Positions 26,922-33,580 of a DNA stretch of 33,580 bases are shown here, piece after piece. The notes beneath the pieces are model-generated. The model was not told where the DNA came from. It worked only from the letters and a program-made list of their open reading frames with translations, and searched no databases. The position numbers were made by a program, and so were the translations under genes. Source of the DNA: Xanthomonas arboricola pv. guizotiae (lineage in GTDB: Bacteria; Pseudomonadota; Gammaproteobacteria; Xanthomonadales; Xanthomonadaceae); NCBI RefSeq assembly GCF_002940205.1, contig NZ_MDSK01000045.1:1-33580 (forward strand), given 5' to 3'. Every line of letters begins with the position of its first letter. The stretch's first letter is position 1.

Positions 26922-27036
26922 CCACATGCCGGCAGCGTTGCCGACCTTCCTTGCGTACTCGCCTTTCCCGACAACGCGGGCAGGCCGACCGGGCATGCAG
27001 GCCAGGCGACTGGCAGGAGTTCTGATCCATGGCATC

Positions 27037-27070
27037 GCAAACGGCCCGGTTAGTCCGGGCCGTTTGCTTT
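27037..27070 (+). terminator. Perfect 13-bp hairpin, probable terminator
   Basis: GCAAACGGCCCGG (27037-27049), loop TTAGT, CCGGGCCGTTTGC (27055-27067), then TTTGGGC on the plus strand; the minus side continues GATGCC. The stem's outer A/T pairs act as the tract, so it may work on both strands. Confidence 0.6.
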
Positions 27071-27270
27071 GGGCAACCGAGCGACGTTGCAACTGAGCCA
27101 GACGCCAAAGCGATCCATTGCGATGTGTGCAGGCGCGTGCACGATGGCTTAACCCCACCCGCCTATGCTGCGCCGGGCTGGACCGCTCGCGGCGCACTAT
27201 GTCGCTCAATGTCGATCGCCGTTGCCGTCCACGCCCTTCGGAAGATCAAAAACATCGCAAAGGAGACGGT

Positions 27271-27546
27271 ATGAAGAAGCTGCACGCGCTTATGGCTGTC
27301 GGTTGCCTGCTGGGTCTGAGTTCGCCTGCATTTGCCGAGATCGCCAATCTGACCAATAGCGCAGATGGCGCCAATCGCGATGCGGGTATCGCGGCGGTGA
27401 AGCAGAAGTTGCAGGACGCCTGCAAGTCGCGCAACGGCACCGTGGATCTGGACTCGTTCGAGGTGGTGTTCGAGAAGACCAGCAAGAACCCGGAGGTTCC
27501 CAAGCCCTATTACGTGGACGCGAAAATCAAATGCGATCTGCCCTGA
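27271..27546 (+). CDS. Small exported hypothetical protein
   Basis: A 91-residue protein with a clear Sec signal peptide: MKKLHALMAVGCLLGLSSPA followed by FAEIANL, with predicted cleavage after AFA (residue 22). The mature part is about 69 residues, with two cysteines (DACKSRNG and IKCDLP) that could form one disulfide, and a charged centre (VDLDSFEVVFEKTSKNP). AAAGGAG lies 6-12 nt before the ATG. I do not recognise a family. It is a monocistronic unit closed by the terminator at 27586. Confidence 0.8.
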   Translation: MKKLHALMAVGCLLGLSSPAFAEIANLTNSADGANRDAGIAAVKQKLQDACKSRNGTVDLDSFEVVFEKTSKNPEVPKPYYVDAKIKCDLP

Positions 27547-27585
27547 GGGCTGTCAACAAAACGTAGCGAGCATTCTGCACAAAGG

Positions 27586-27608
27586 CCCCGCACACGCGGG
27601 GTCTTTTG
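27586..27608 (+). terminator. Intrinsic terminator of the exported protein gene
   Basis: CCCCGC, loop ACAC, GCGGGG (27586-27601) followed by TCTTTTG. It lies 40 bp after the stop codon. Confidence 0.85.
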
Positions 27609-27856
27609 TTACCGCAGCAAGCCATGCGCATCGGGCTGCGGTTGCATAGCCTCGCTCCCATCCTGTGCGTGAAAGACCGCATTGCGGCGCTACGAAGCGA
27701 TTGCCGCTCGCCTGCGCTCGTCGGTGGGCAGCGGACCTTGCGCCCGCCACCGCGCATGCTGCACTGGCGATGCGGTTCTGAGCGTGGTGCGCAAGTGCGT
27801 GGTCGTGCGCTGCGCGATCAGCCCACGCGCCCTGGCTGATGCAGATGCCCTGCCCG

Positions 27857-28884
27857 CTATCCCAGCTGCGCCCGCGCCGTCTCCAGGGTGGTCATGACCT
27901 GGATCGCTTCGTCCAGCGAATGGAGCGGAGATTCCGTGCGCCCTTCCCCGATGTAACGCGCGGCGGCTGTCGCTTGCCACGACAGACCCGCGTAGCCGCT
28001 GATTCCGGTCGGATCCATCCATACCGCAAGCGGGCTGGCATGATCGTTGCCGACCAGGCTCAACGCGGTCGGGTTGTGGAACTCGCCGGCAAGGTCGATG
28101 CGGCCTCGGCTGCCGGTGACATAGGCGGTGGAACTGCTGCGGGCCACGATGGAACTGATCAGCGTGGATTGCGCGGTGCCGCCATGCGACAGCACCATGG
28201 TCGAGAACGCATCCACGCCGGTGTCGGTCAGCGCACCGGTCGTCGCAATCGCGGTCGGTGCGCCCAGGATCATCGAAGAGAACTGCACCGCATACACGCC
28301 CAGGTCCAGCAGTGCGCCGCCGCCGAGTGCGGGATTGCGCTGGCGGTGCGCTGCATCGTCAGGGCCGCGTTGGCTCAGATCGGCGAACACATGGCGCAGC
28401 TCGCCCAACGCGCCATCGGCCAGCAGTTGTCGCAGCACCGAGGTATGCGGCAGGTAGCGGCTCCACATGGCCTCCATCAGGAACAGACCGCGCTGCCGCG
28501 CCTCCTGCACCAGCACGCGTGCGTCGTCGGCGCGGATGGTCATGGGCTTTTCGATCAACACATGCTTGCCCGCGCGCAGCGCCAGCAAGCCCTGCTGCAG
28601 ATGTTCGCTGTGCGGTGTGGCGATGTAAATGATGTCCACATCGCGGTCCTCGACCAGTGCCTCGTAGCTGTCATAGGCGCGCTGCATCGCCCAGGTGCTC
28701 GCGAAGGCCTCGGCACGCGCACGCGCACGCGATGCCACTGCGAATGGCTGTTGGCCGGTATGGCTGCGCAGCGCGCTCACGAACGCGGTGGCGATCGCTC
28801 CAGGCCCCAGCACTCCCCATCGCAACGCGGGCTCACCGCGCTCAGGCAGAACAGCTCGCGCTCGGGAAACACTGTTGGCGTCAT
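27857..28884 (-). pseudogene. Gfo/Idh/MocA-family oxidoreductase, probable 5' frameshift
   Basis: From 28825 (TTG) 322 codons encode a complete NAD(P)-dependent oxidoreductase. They include LRWGVLGPGAIATAFVSALR (Rossmann motif), the cofactor/catalytic VLIEKPMT, LFLMEAMWSRYLP and GGGALLDLGVYAVQFSSMI. These resemble the dihydrodiol/xylose dehydrogenase branch. There is no ATG in this frame. A good ATG at 28884 with AGGAGG 8 nt upstream opens MTPTVFPERELFCLSAVSP in another frame and would lead into the enzyme if one base were restored near 28826-28830 (CCG-CG to CCG-CCG). The gene is therefore either frameshifted close to its start or initiated at TTG 28825. The Rossmann fold is intact in the latter case. 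Confidence 0.8.
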
Positions 28885-29334
28885 GCGCCTGGCCTCCTGG
28901 GTGGCATGTGCGCGCATCCTAGCAAAGCAGGAGCATCGTTCCTGGCGGTGCCCGCTTGTCCGGGCCTTGCGGCGCTTCTGAGCGAACGCGGCAGGCTCGC
29001 GTGCAGCGCCTTGCGTCGCCGCCCCGAAGACGCGCCTGCACTCTGCGTGCAGACGTTCCGGCGTAGCGGCACGGCTGCGGAAGGCGATGTGGCTGCGGCG
29101 CCGCACCAGGATCGACGCGCTGGTAGCCGCACTGCCATCGGCGGCGTGCGTAGCACCCTCCAGATCCTGGAGTGCGGTGGCGTCGCCAGGCAGCGGCGGA
29201 GTTGATGCTGTCTTCCGAGCATCGATTCGTGCGGAAAGTCGCGACGATATCCCTGCGCTTCTGTTCGCTTTTCAGGTAAAGCATCATCGTCGCACCTCAC
29301 ATGCCTTGCACCGTGCGCTGCTTAGGTTGGTTGG
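28885..29334. other. Divergent region between Gfo/Idh gene and the four-gene operon
   Basis: 450 bp. The minus strand carries the AGGAGG ribosome site for the Gfo/Idh ATG at its left edge. A minus-strand frame (about 28905-29200) has GC-biased third positions but no start codon and no recognisable domain; it may be a relic. No promoter could be assigned. Confidence 0.4.
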
Positions 29335-30330
29335 ATGAGCGCACGTATTTCATTGCACCCCCTTGCTTTTGCATCGCACACGGCATCAGCCCGCACCGAC
29401 GGACTCAAGCAGTCGATTGCGGACAAGTGGCTCGAAACCCATCCGACGCTGCCGCTTCCCGGGCGTGGTCGCACCATGGAGCGCTGGCAGACGCTTGCCG
29501 ATATCGCCGCAGACGACCTGTGCGCGGCCAAGTTCCTGGAAGCGCATTACGATGCGCAGGCCATCTGCGCCGATCTGGGCGTGGATCTGATCACACCGAC
29601 CCAGCGTTGGGCGGTGTGGGCGGCCGAGCCACCCGGCTCGGACCTGCGTTTTTCCGGACAGGAACTCAACGGCACCAAGGCATGGTGTTCCGGTGCTGCG
29701 CAAGTGACGCATGCGCTGGTAACGGCGCGGCATGCGGGCGCCAATTGCCTGGTGGCGGTGGCGCTGGATCAGCCTGGTATTCAGATCGACAGTAGTGCGT
29801 GGCAGGCGGTCGGCATGCAGGGCATCGAGACGGCCAATGTCCGCTTTTCCGAAACACCGGCGCGACTCATTGGCGCAGGCGATGCGTACCTGGCCCGACC
29901 CGGATTCTGGCACGGAGGTGCCGGCATCGCCGCGTGCTGGTTCGGCGCCACCGTTGCAGTTGCCGATGTGCTGCGTGCCGCTGCGCGTGTAAGCAAGGAT
30001 CCGCATGCCGCCGCGCATCTGGGCGCCATCGATGCGGGCCTGGCATCTGCAGCTGCGTTGTTGCGGCAGCTGGCAATGCGCATCGACGCGCAGCCGGAAC
30101 AGGCACAGCTGCGTGGCGTACTGCAGGCGCGCAGCACGGTCGAAGCGGTTGCGCGCGACACGCTGGATCGGGTCGCGCGTGCGTTGGGGCCAGGGCCACT
30201 GTGCGGCAATCGCGCGCATGCGCAGCGCTGCGCCGACCTGTCGGTGTTCATTCGGCAGCATCATGCAGAACGCGACCTGCAGGCCCTGGGCGAGTTATGC
30301 CAACAGGAGACATCGTCTTGGAAGCTCTAG
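29335..30330 (+). CDS. Acyl-CoA dehydrogenase-like protein
   Basis: A 331-residue protein resembling a short acyl-CoA dehydrogenase. The middle beta domain shows AAEPPGSDLRFSGQELNGTK followed by AWCSGAAQVTHALV, the usual flavin-contact region. The C-terminal helical domain contains STVEAVARDTLDRVARALGP. It is about 50 residues shorter than typical ACADs, mostly at the N-terminal helices, and the usual catalytic glutamate cannot be located. Activity on acyl-CoA is therefore uncertain; it might use an acyl carrier or another amine/acyl substrate. The ATG at 29335 has only a weak ribosome site (AGGTTGG). First gene of a four-gene operon, overlapping the next gene by 34 nt (13 nt if that gene starts at TTG 30318). 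Confidence 0.82.
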   Translation: MSARISLHPLAFASHTASARTDGLKQSIADKWLETHPTLPLPGRGRTMERWQTLADIAADDLCAAKFLEAHYDAQAICADLGVDLITPTQRWAVWAAEPPGSDLRFSGQELNGTKAWCSGAAQVTHALVTARHAGANCLVAVALDQPGIQIDSSAWQAVGMQGIETANVRFSETPARLIGAGDAYLARPGFWHGGAGIAACWFGATVAVADVLRAAARVSKDPHAAAHLGAIDAGLASAAALLRQLAMRIDAQPEQAQLRGVLQARSTVEAVARDTLDRVARALGPGPLCGNRAHAQRCADLSVFIRQHHAERDLQALGELCQQETSSWKL

Positions 30331-31079
30331 CCGGGCAGCCTATCGAGGGCGCGGGCACAGCGGAGTCCACATGGCGCGCCGCGCCATGCCTGAGCGAACT
30401 GCCACGCGTCACGCTGGCGCAACTGCTGCACGGCAGCCAGCGCCTGGTGGTGGTGGCGCCGCATCCGGACGATGAGGTACTCGGGTGTGGCGGGTTGATT
30501 GCTGCGGCGCATGCCGCAGGCATGCCGGTGCTGATCATCGCGCTGACCGACGGCGAGCAGGCCTATCCGGATGAACCCGGCTGGCGTCCGCAGGTCCTGG
30601 GTCCGGCACGGCGCCTGGAACTGGAAGCCGCCGCGCGGCAGTTGGGTGTAGTGCCCGGCGCGTTGACCCATCTCGCGTTGGGTGACGGCGCGCTGGCGGT
30701 ATGCGAGGCGCGCATGGCAGCGGCCCTCGGCGACCTGATCACTGCGCAGGACATGGTGCTGGTGACCTGGGAACGCGACGGCCATCCGGATCACGAGGCG
30801 GCATCGCGTGCGACCCATGCCGCGTGCAAGGCGCAGTCTGCGCAGCGTCTGCAATATCCGGTATGGGCGTGGCATTGGTCGCGTCCGGAAGACGGGGTGT
30901 TTGCCGATGGCACTGCCGTGCGCTTCGACCTATCGCCTGCGGTGCGGAGCGCCAAGCAGCGTGCCATTGCGTGCTTTGCCACGCAGTTGGGCCACTGCAC
31001 GCCGGCCGTTGCGGAACCGATTCTGCCGCCGTCGGTGCTGGAGCGCTTCGCGCGGCCGTTCGAGGTCTTCATCCAATGA
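30297..31079 (+). CDS. PIG-L/LmbE-family N-acetylsugar deacetylase
   Basis: A 260-residue zinc hydrolase. Signature motifs are VVVAPHPDDEVLGCGGLIAA (H56, D58, D59; metal site and catalytic Asp) and TWERDGHPDHEAAS (H163, D165, H166). PIG-L/MshB enzymes remove acetyl from N-acetylglucosaminyl conjugates. No signal peptide is present, so it acts in the cytoplasm. The ATG at 30297 is chosen by codon. A TTG at 30318 has a better-placed AGGAGA and is a serious alternative, giving 253 residues. Its TGA overlaps the methyltransferase ATG (ATGA). Confidence 0.9.
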   Translation: MPTGDIVLEALAGQPIEGAGTAESTWRAAPCLSELPRVTLAQLLHGSQRLVVVAPHPDDEVLGCGGLIAAAHAAGMPVLIIALTDGEQAYPDEPGWRPQVLGPARRLELEAAARQLGVVPGALTHLALGDGALAVCEARMAAALGDLITAQDMVLVTWERDGHPDHEAASRATHAACKAQSAQRLQYPVWAWHWSRPEDGVFADGTAVRFDLSPAVRSAKQRAIACFATQLGHCTPAVAEPILPPSVLERFARPFEVFIQ

Positions 31080-31672
31080 CCGCGCTAAGCCTTGAGCACT
31101 TCGAGCAAATGTATGCCGATGCAGACCCGTTCGGCTACCGCTCGCGCTGGTACGAGCAGCGTAAGCGCGACATCCTGCTTGGCGCCCTGCCCTACCCGAG
31201 GGTCGCGCGTGGCTGGGAATTTGGCTGCTCCAATGGCGAGCTGACCGCGCAACTGGCGCAGCGTTGCGACACCTTGCTGGCCACGGATCTGTCGCAGCAG
31301 GCGGTCGAGCTGGCGAGCCTACGCGTGCAGGCACTGCCTGCGGTCACGCTGCAGCAGGCTGCGCACCCGTCGGACTGGCCGGAAGGGTCGTTCGACCTGA
31401 TCGTCTTCAGTGAGGTGGGCTATTACCTCGACGATCCGGCCTTCGAAAAAACCGTCGCATTGTTTGCCCGCTCGCTCACCGCCAACGGCTGTCTTGTGGC
31501 GTGTCACTGGCGGCACCACTTCGACGGCGGATTACGCAGTGCCGCGCAGGTCCACGCCGCGCTGCATCAGGCACTGGCAATGGACACGCTGTGCTGCTAT
31601 CAGGACGCGGACTTCCTGCTGCAGGCCTGGATGTCAGGGCCGTCGATTGCGCAGCAGGAACAGCTGCGATGA
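31076..31672 (+). CDS. SAM-dependent methyltransferase, NodS-like
   Basis: A 198-residue class I methyltransferase. An N-terminal helix FEQMYADADPFGYRSRWYEQ is characteristic of the NodS-like family. SAM motif I is WEFGCSNGELTAQLAQRC, the acidic residue at the end of strand 2 is in LLATDLSQQAVELA, and motif post-II is FDLIVFSEVGYYLDD. NodS N-methylates the de-N-acetylated end sugar of Nod factors; by family and by its place after a deacetylase gene, N-methylation of an amino sugar is a reasonable inference. Both ends overlap its neighbours by 4 nt (ATGA). Confidence 0.88.
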   Translation: MTALSLEHFEQMYADADPFGYRSRWYEQRKRDILLGALPYPRVARGWEFGCSNGELTAQLAQRCDTLLATDLSQQAVELASLRVQALPAVTLQQAAHPSDWPEGSFDLIVFSEVGYYLDDPAFEKTVALFARSLTANGCLVACHWRHHFDGGLRSAAQVHAALHQALAMDTLCCYQDADFLLQAWMSGPSIAQQEQLR

Positions 31673-32355
31673 TCGCGGTCACCATCCCGGCGCATAACGA
31701 AGCGGACCTGATCGGCAAGTGCCTGCAATCCATTCTGGTGGCGGCCGCACACCCGCAGCTGTCTGGGGAGCGTGTGGAAATCCATGTCGCACTCGACCGC
31801 TGCAGCGACGGCACCGGCGCCATCGCACGCGCGCATGGCGCAAGAACCGTCACCACCGCCGGCGGTGTCGGCATTGCGCGTGCGGCGGCGGCGTCGGCGG
31901 CCATCGCGCGCGGGGCGCGCTGGCTTGCGTTCACCGATGCCGACACCTGCGTGCCGCCGGACTGGCTCTCGGCGCAGCTCGATTGCGCTGCGGATGTGTT
32001 CTGCGGCGTGGTGGAGGTGAGCGATTGGCACGACTTCCATCCCGAAACGCGGCAAGCCTTCCTGGCCAAGGAAGTCCGTCGCGACGGGCATCCGCATGTA
32101 CATGGCGCCAATCTCGGAATGAGCGCGGCTGCATACGTGGCAGCCGGTGGTTTCTCTGCGCTCAAGTGCAGCGAAGACGTGGCGCTGGTCTCGGCGCTGG
32201 AGCGCGCGGGCATGCGGATTGCCCGGCTGGTCAAGCCGGTCGTCACTACCAGCGCCCGCCGCATCGCCCGTGCGAGCGGCGGCTTCAGCGATCACCTGGC
32301 CCGGCTGGAGTTGGCCATCCTGACAGGCGAGCCGGCACTGGAGAGCCAGGTCTAG
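31669..32355 (+). CDS. Family-2 glycosyltransferase
   Basis: A 228-residue GT-A fold enzyme. It begins MIAVTIPAHNEADLIGKCLQ (nucleotide-sugar-binding start), followed by VALDRCSDGTGAIARAHGA and the metal-binding D90-A-D92 in LAFTDADTCVP. The acceptor-side segment GANLGMSAAAYVAAGGFSAL and KCSEDVALVSALERAG (the family's ED residues) follow. No membrane helix is seen, so it is soluble and works on a cytoplasmic acceptor. It is shorter than most GT2 enzymes but complete. Last gene of the four-gene operon, starting within the methyltransferase stop (ATGA). Confidence 0.9.
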   Translation: MIAVTIPAHNEADLIGKCLQSILVAAAHPQLSGERVEIHVALDRCSDGTGAIARAHGARTVTTAGGVGIARAAAASAAIARGARWLAFTDADTCVPPDWLSAQLDCAADVFCGVVEVSDWHDFHPETRQAFLAKEVRRDGHPHVHGANLGMSAAAYVAAGGFSALKCSEDVALVSALERAGMRIARLVKPVVTTSARRIARASGGFSDHLARLELAILTGEPALESQV

Positions 32356-32726
32356 CCATCGCGCGCATCCCCAAAAGGGTCCAGTAGCGCGCAGCCACGT
32401 CGATGGCCGGTAGTGGACGCGATGGTGCGTGGAAACATCGCAGATAACCCGGTGTCTTCAGTTGATCGCGCCTTTTGTCACCACAAGCTGTCACGATTGG
32501 AGCCCGCATCTGTCTGCATCAGCGGACTGTGCGTGAACCACTGCGTGCACATGGACGAACCTGAGGCGTCCGAGCAAGGCAACTTCTTGGAAAATGCAGC
32601 GACAGCTCGACGACTTGTCGATGGCGATGGTTGGGGAAATCCTGGGGGCCGTTCATGGTTCCCGAATCGATCACGTGTTTCGCGTGGGAAACGTGGTGTG
32701 ACGCGTGCATCCTCAGAAACCTGTTT
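32356..32726. other. Gap between glycosyltransferase and response regulator
   Basis: 371 bp, less GC-rich than the operon. A 35-codon frame at 32594-32701 (MQRQLDDLSMAMVGEILGAV...) is a faint candidate for a very small protein upstream of the response regulator. It has only GGA as a ribosome site. Nothing else is supported. Confidence 0.35.
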
Positions 32727-33095
32727 ATGGGCTCTACCAACGGAAAAATGATTCTCGTCGTCGAGGACGATGCCGACACGCTTGAGATGGCCACGTTGCT
32801 GTTGACCGAGAGCGGTTATGCGATCGTCACCGCAACCGATGCGCAGGGCGCGCTGGAACACCTCGATACCTTCCCTGCGATTGCGCTGATTTTCACCGAC
32901 CTGCAGATGCCGGGATTACTGGATGGATACGGCCTGATTTCGTATCTGCGCGCGGACGGCAACGATCTGCCGGCAATCCTGACGTCGGGTCTGGGGCATT
33001 CTCCCAACGGATTACCCAGCCGGACGACGTTCCTGGGCAAGCCCTACACTCGTCGCAGCCTGGTGCAGAATATCGAGGCGTTTGTCGGGCATTAG
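32727..33095 (+). CDS. Single-domain response regulator (CheY-like)
   Basis: A 122-residue receiver with no output domain. Numbered from ATG 32727 it contains MILVVEDDADTLEMATLLLT (acidic pair), phospho-acceptor D58 in ALIFTDLQMPG, the Ser/Thr in ILTSGLGH and the conserved Lys in FLGKPYTRRSLV. Such proteins are phosphorelay shuttles or partners of hybrid kinases. The ATG at 32748 (MILVVEDD) is an equally plausible start; neither has a strong ribosome site. No kinase lies in the window next to it, so the partner is unknown. Confidence 0.88.
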   Translation: MGSTNGKMILVVEDDADTLEMATLLLTESGYAIVTATDAQGALEHLDTFPAIALIFTDLQMPGLLDGYGLISYLRADGNDLPAILTSGLGHSPNGLPSRTTFLGKPYTRRSLVQNIEAFVGH

Positions 33096-33259
33096 AGCGG
33101 CTGATAAGCCGACCGCGCCGCCGTCAGGCGCGCGCCCGGACCTCGGACTCCGCCTGTATCGCTCGTACGCTCCGGCTGCGAGCGTGCCGTCCATACCCAC
33201 CTGGCGACCGCTCGCTACGTTTTGTCAGCCGCCGTTAGCGTGACGGTCACAGCGCCGCC
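33096..33259. other. Unassigned stretch, possibly interspersed repeat DNA
   Basis: No gene. It includes GCTCGCTACGTTTTGT (33210-33225), whose reverse complement occurs at 27556-27571 beside a shared GGCTG. Composition and dyads (GCGCGCGCCCGG) suggest intergenic repeat material, but no family was recognised. Confidence 0.35.
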
Positions 33260-33430
33260 TCACAGCTGGCGGCGCATGCGCATGTGCGCGGTCGTGATGA
33301 TTGTGCCAGGTGCCGATTGCGTGTGCTTGCTGCGTCGGTAGTCGGCGGGCATCTGAAAGCTGCCGGCCCAGAGGTTGCGCCGTTGCTGCTGCGCGTTGCG
33401 TTCGTCGGTAACGAACGCGGTGGCGTACTC
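33260..33430 (-). pseudogene. C-terminal fragment of a staphylococcal-nuclease-like protein
   Basis: The minus strand encodes YATAFVTDERNAQQQRRNLW followed by AGSFQMPADYRRSK and ends RMRRQL before TGA (33260-33262). The pattern A-R-x-x-R-R-x-L-W-A-G-x-F-x-x-P-x-x-(W/Y)-R is the typical end of thermonuclease-family (SNase) proteins. The reading frame continues into the end repeat (33431-33458) without nuclease similarity, so the N-terminal catalytic part is missing. It is a truncated relic. The assignment is by motif resemblance only. Confidence 0.5.
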
Positions 33431-33458
33431 GGGGTTCAGCCGACATGCGTGTAAAAAT
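33431..33458 (-). repeat. Right copy of 28-bp inverted end repeat
   Basis: Reverse complement of 66-93 with one mismatch; on the plus strand it starts GGGGTTCAGCCGACATGCG. It borders the nuclease fragment on one side and a plus-strand open frame on the other. Confidence 0.75.
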
Positions 33459-33580
33459 TGATCCAGATACCATGTCCCGTTTGCATACTTCTGCGTTGCG
33501 GCACATCGAAAACGTCAACCGCCTTGGCAGAACCGAGCACGACCACTGGCGAACGCAAACCGGCTGCCGCAGGCTGCGCG
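33445..33580 (+). CDS. Possible partial gene running off the window end
   Basis: From ATG 33445 the frame is open to the window edge (45 codons: MRVKIDPDTMSRLHTSALRH, then IENVNRLGRTEHDHW...). The start lies inside the end repeat and has no Shine-Dalgarno sequence. The peptide looks globular, but no family was recognised. The sequence beyond the edge would decide. Confidence 0.3.
   Translation, partial: MRVKIDPDTMSRLHTSALRHIENVNRLGRTEHDHWRTQTGCRRLR

Larger units (their letters stand above)
26758..27270. other. Intergenic region with two plus-strand terminators; possible small-RNA locus
   Basis: 513 bp without a convincing protein gene. Two intrinsic terminators (26900-26921 and 27037-27070) are not explained by any plus-strand coding gene upstream; the nearest upstream gene is divergent. 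The stretch 26930-26985 is pyrimidine-rich (GACCTTCCTTGCG, CGCCTTTCCCGAC). One or two untranslated RNAs may be encoded here. No promoter was identified with confidence. Confidence 0.4.

Noticed and set aside
28905..29200. A coding gene on the minus strand between Gfo/Idh and the four-gene operon
   Set aside because: Third-position GC bias is present, but there is no start codon, ribosome site or recognisable motif.
33445..33580. A type III effector start at the window end
   Set aside because: No plant-inducible promoter box (TTCGB-N15-TTCGB) was seen upstream, and the 45 visible residues match no effector I recognise.

Overview
The window is high-GC gammaproteobacterial chromosome. Gene content and order (long RNase E divergent from rluC, NfuA followed by a Pro/Ala-rich 'transmembrane repetitive' protein, a GacA-like regulator, the DUF6164-like protein) point to Xanthomonas or a very close relative. 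This assignment rests on remembered gene neighbourhoods, not on a search.

Left part (1-15.9 kb), core genome: tRNA-Leu(UAA), a nucleotide-sugar dehydrogenase, a BaiN/YhiN-type flavoprotein, an FKBP lipoprotein, a DUF6164-like membrane protein, a short TrhO-type rhodanese, a GacA-like response regulator, RNase E with its terminator, RluC, ZupT, a phhB/TonB-C-lipoprotein pair, NfuA and the repetitive membrane protein.

Middle (15.9-17.6 kb): a 28-bp sequence at 15946-15973 matches the gammaproteobacterial dif (XerC/XerD chromosome-dimer resolution) site almost exactly, on the minus strand. The six GGGNAGGG (FtsK KOPS) octamers I found by eye all point towards it from both sides. The window therefore appears to span the replication terminus. 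Immediately right of dif is about 1.6 kb of accessory debris: an orphan PaaA2-like antitoxin with a frameshifted tail, an unrecognised ORF, and a 5'-truncated SecA-like fragment.

Right part (17.6-33.6 kb): a minus-strand operon encodes an alpha/beta-hydrolase fused to a GMC-small-subunit-like domain, a GMC flavin oxidoreductase broken by a one-base frameshift, and an SDR dehydrogenase. A membrane PAS histidine kinase/NarL-type regulator pair is divergent from a bestrophin plus tandem universal-stress-protein operon. Then come small hypothetical genes, two intrinsic terminators that may end an unannotated small RNA, a Gfo/Idh/MocA oxidoreductase with a probable 5' frameshift, and a tightly overlapping four-gene operon: acyl-CoA dehydrogenase-like, PIG-L deacetylase, NodS-like methyltransferase and family-2 glycosyltransferase. 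That operon is the best candidate for an uncharacterised pathway. By domain logic it could build an N-modified, possibly acylated glycoconjugate. A single-domain response regulator follows, then a repeat-bearing end with a nuclease gene fragment. A 28-bp repeat (one mismatch) sits in inverted orientation at the two ends of the window.
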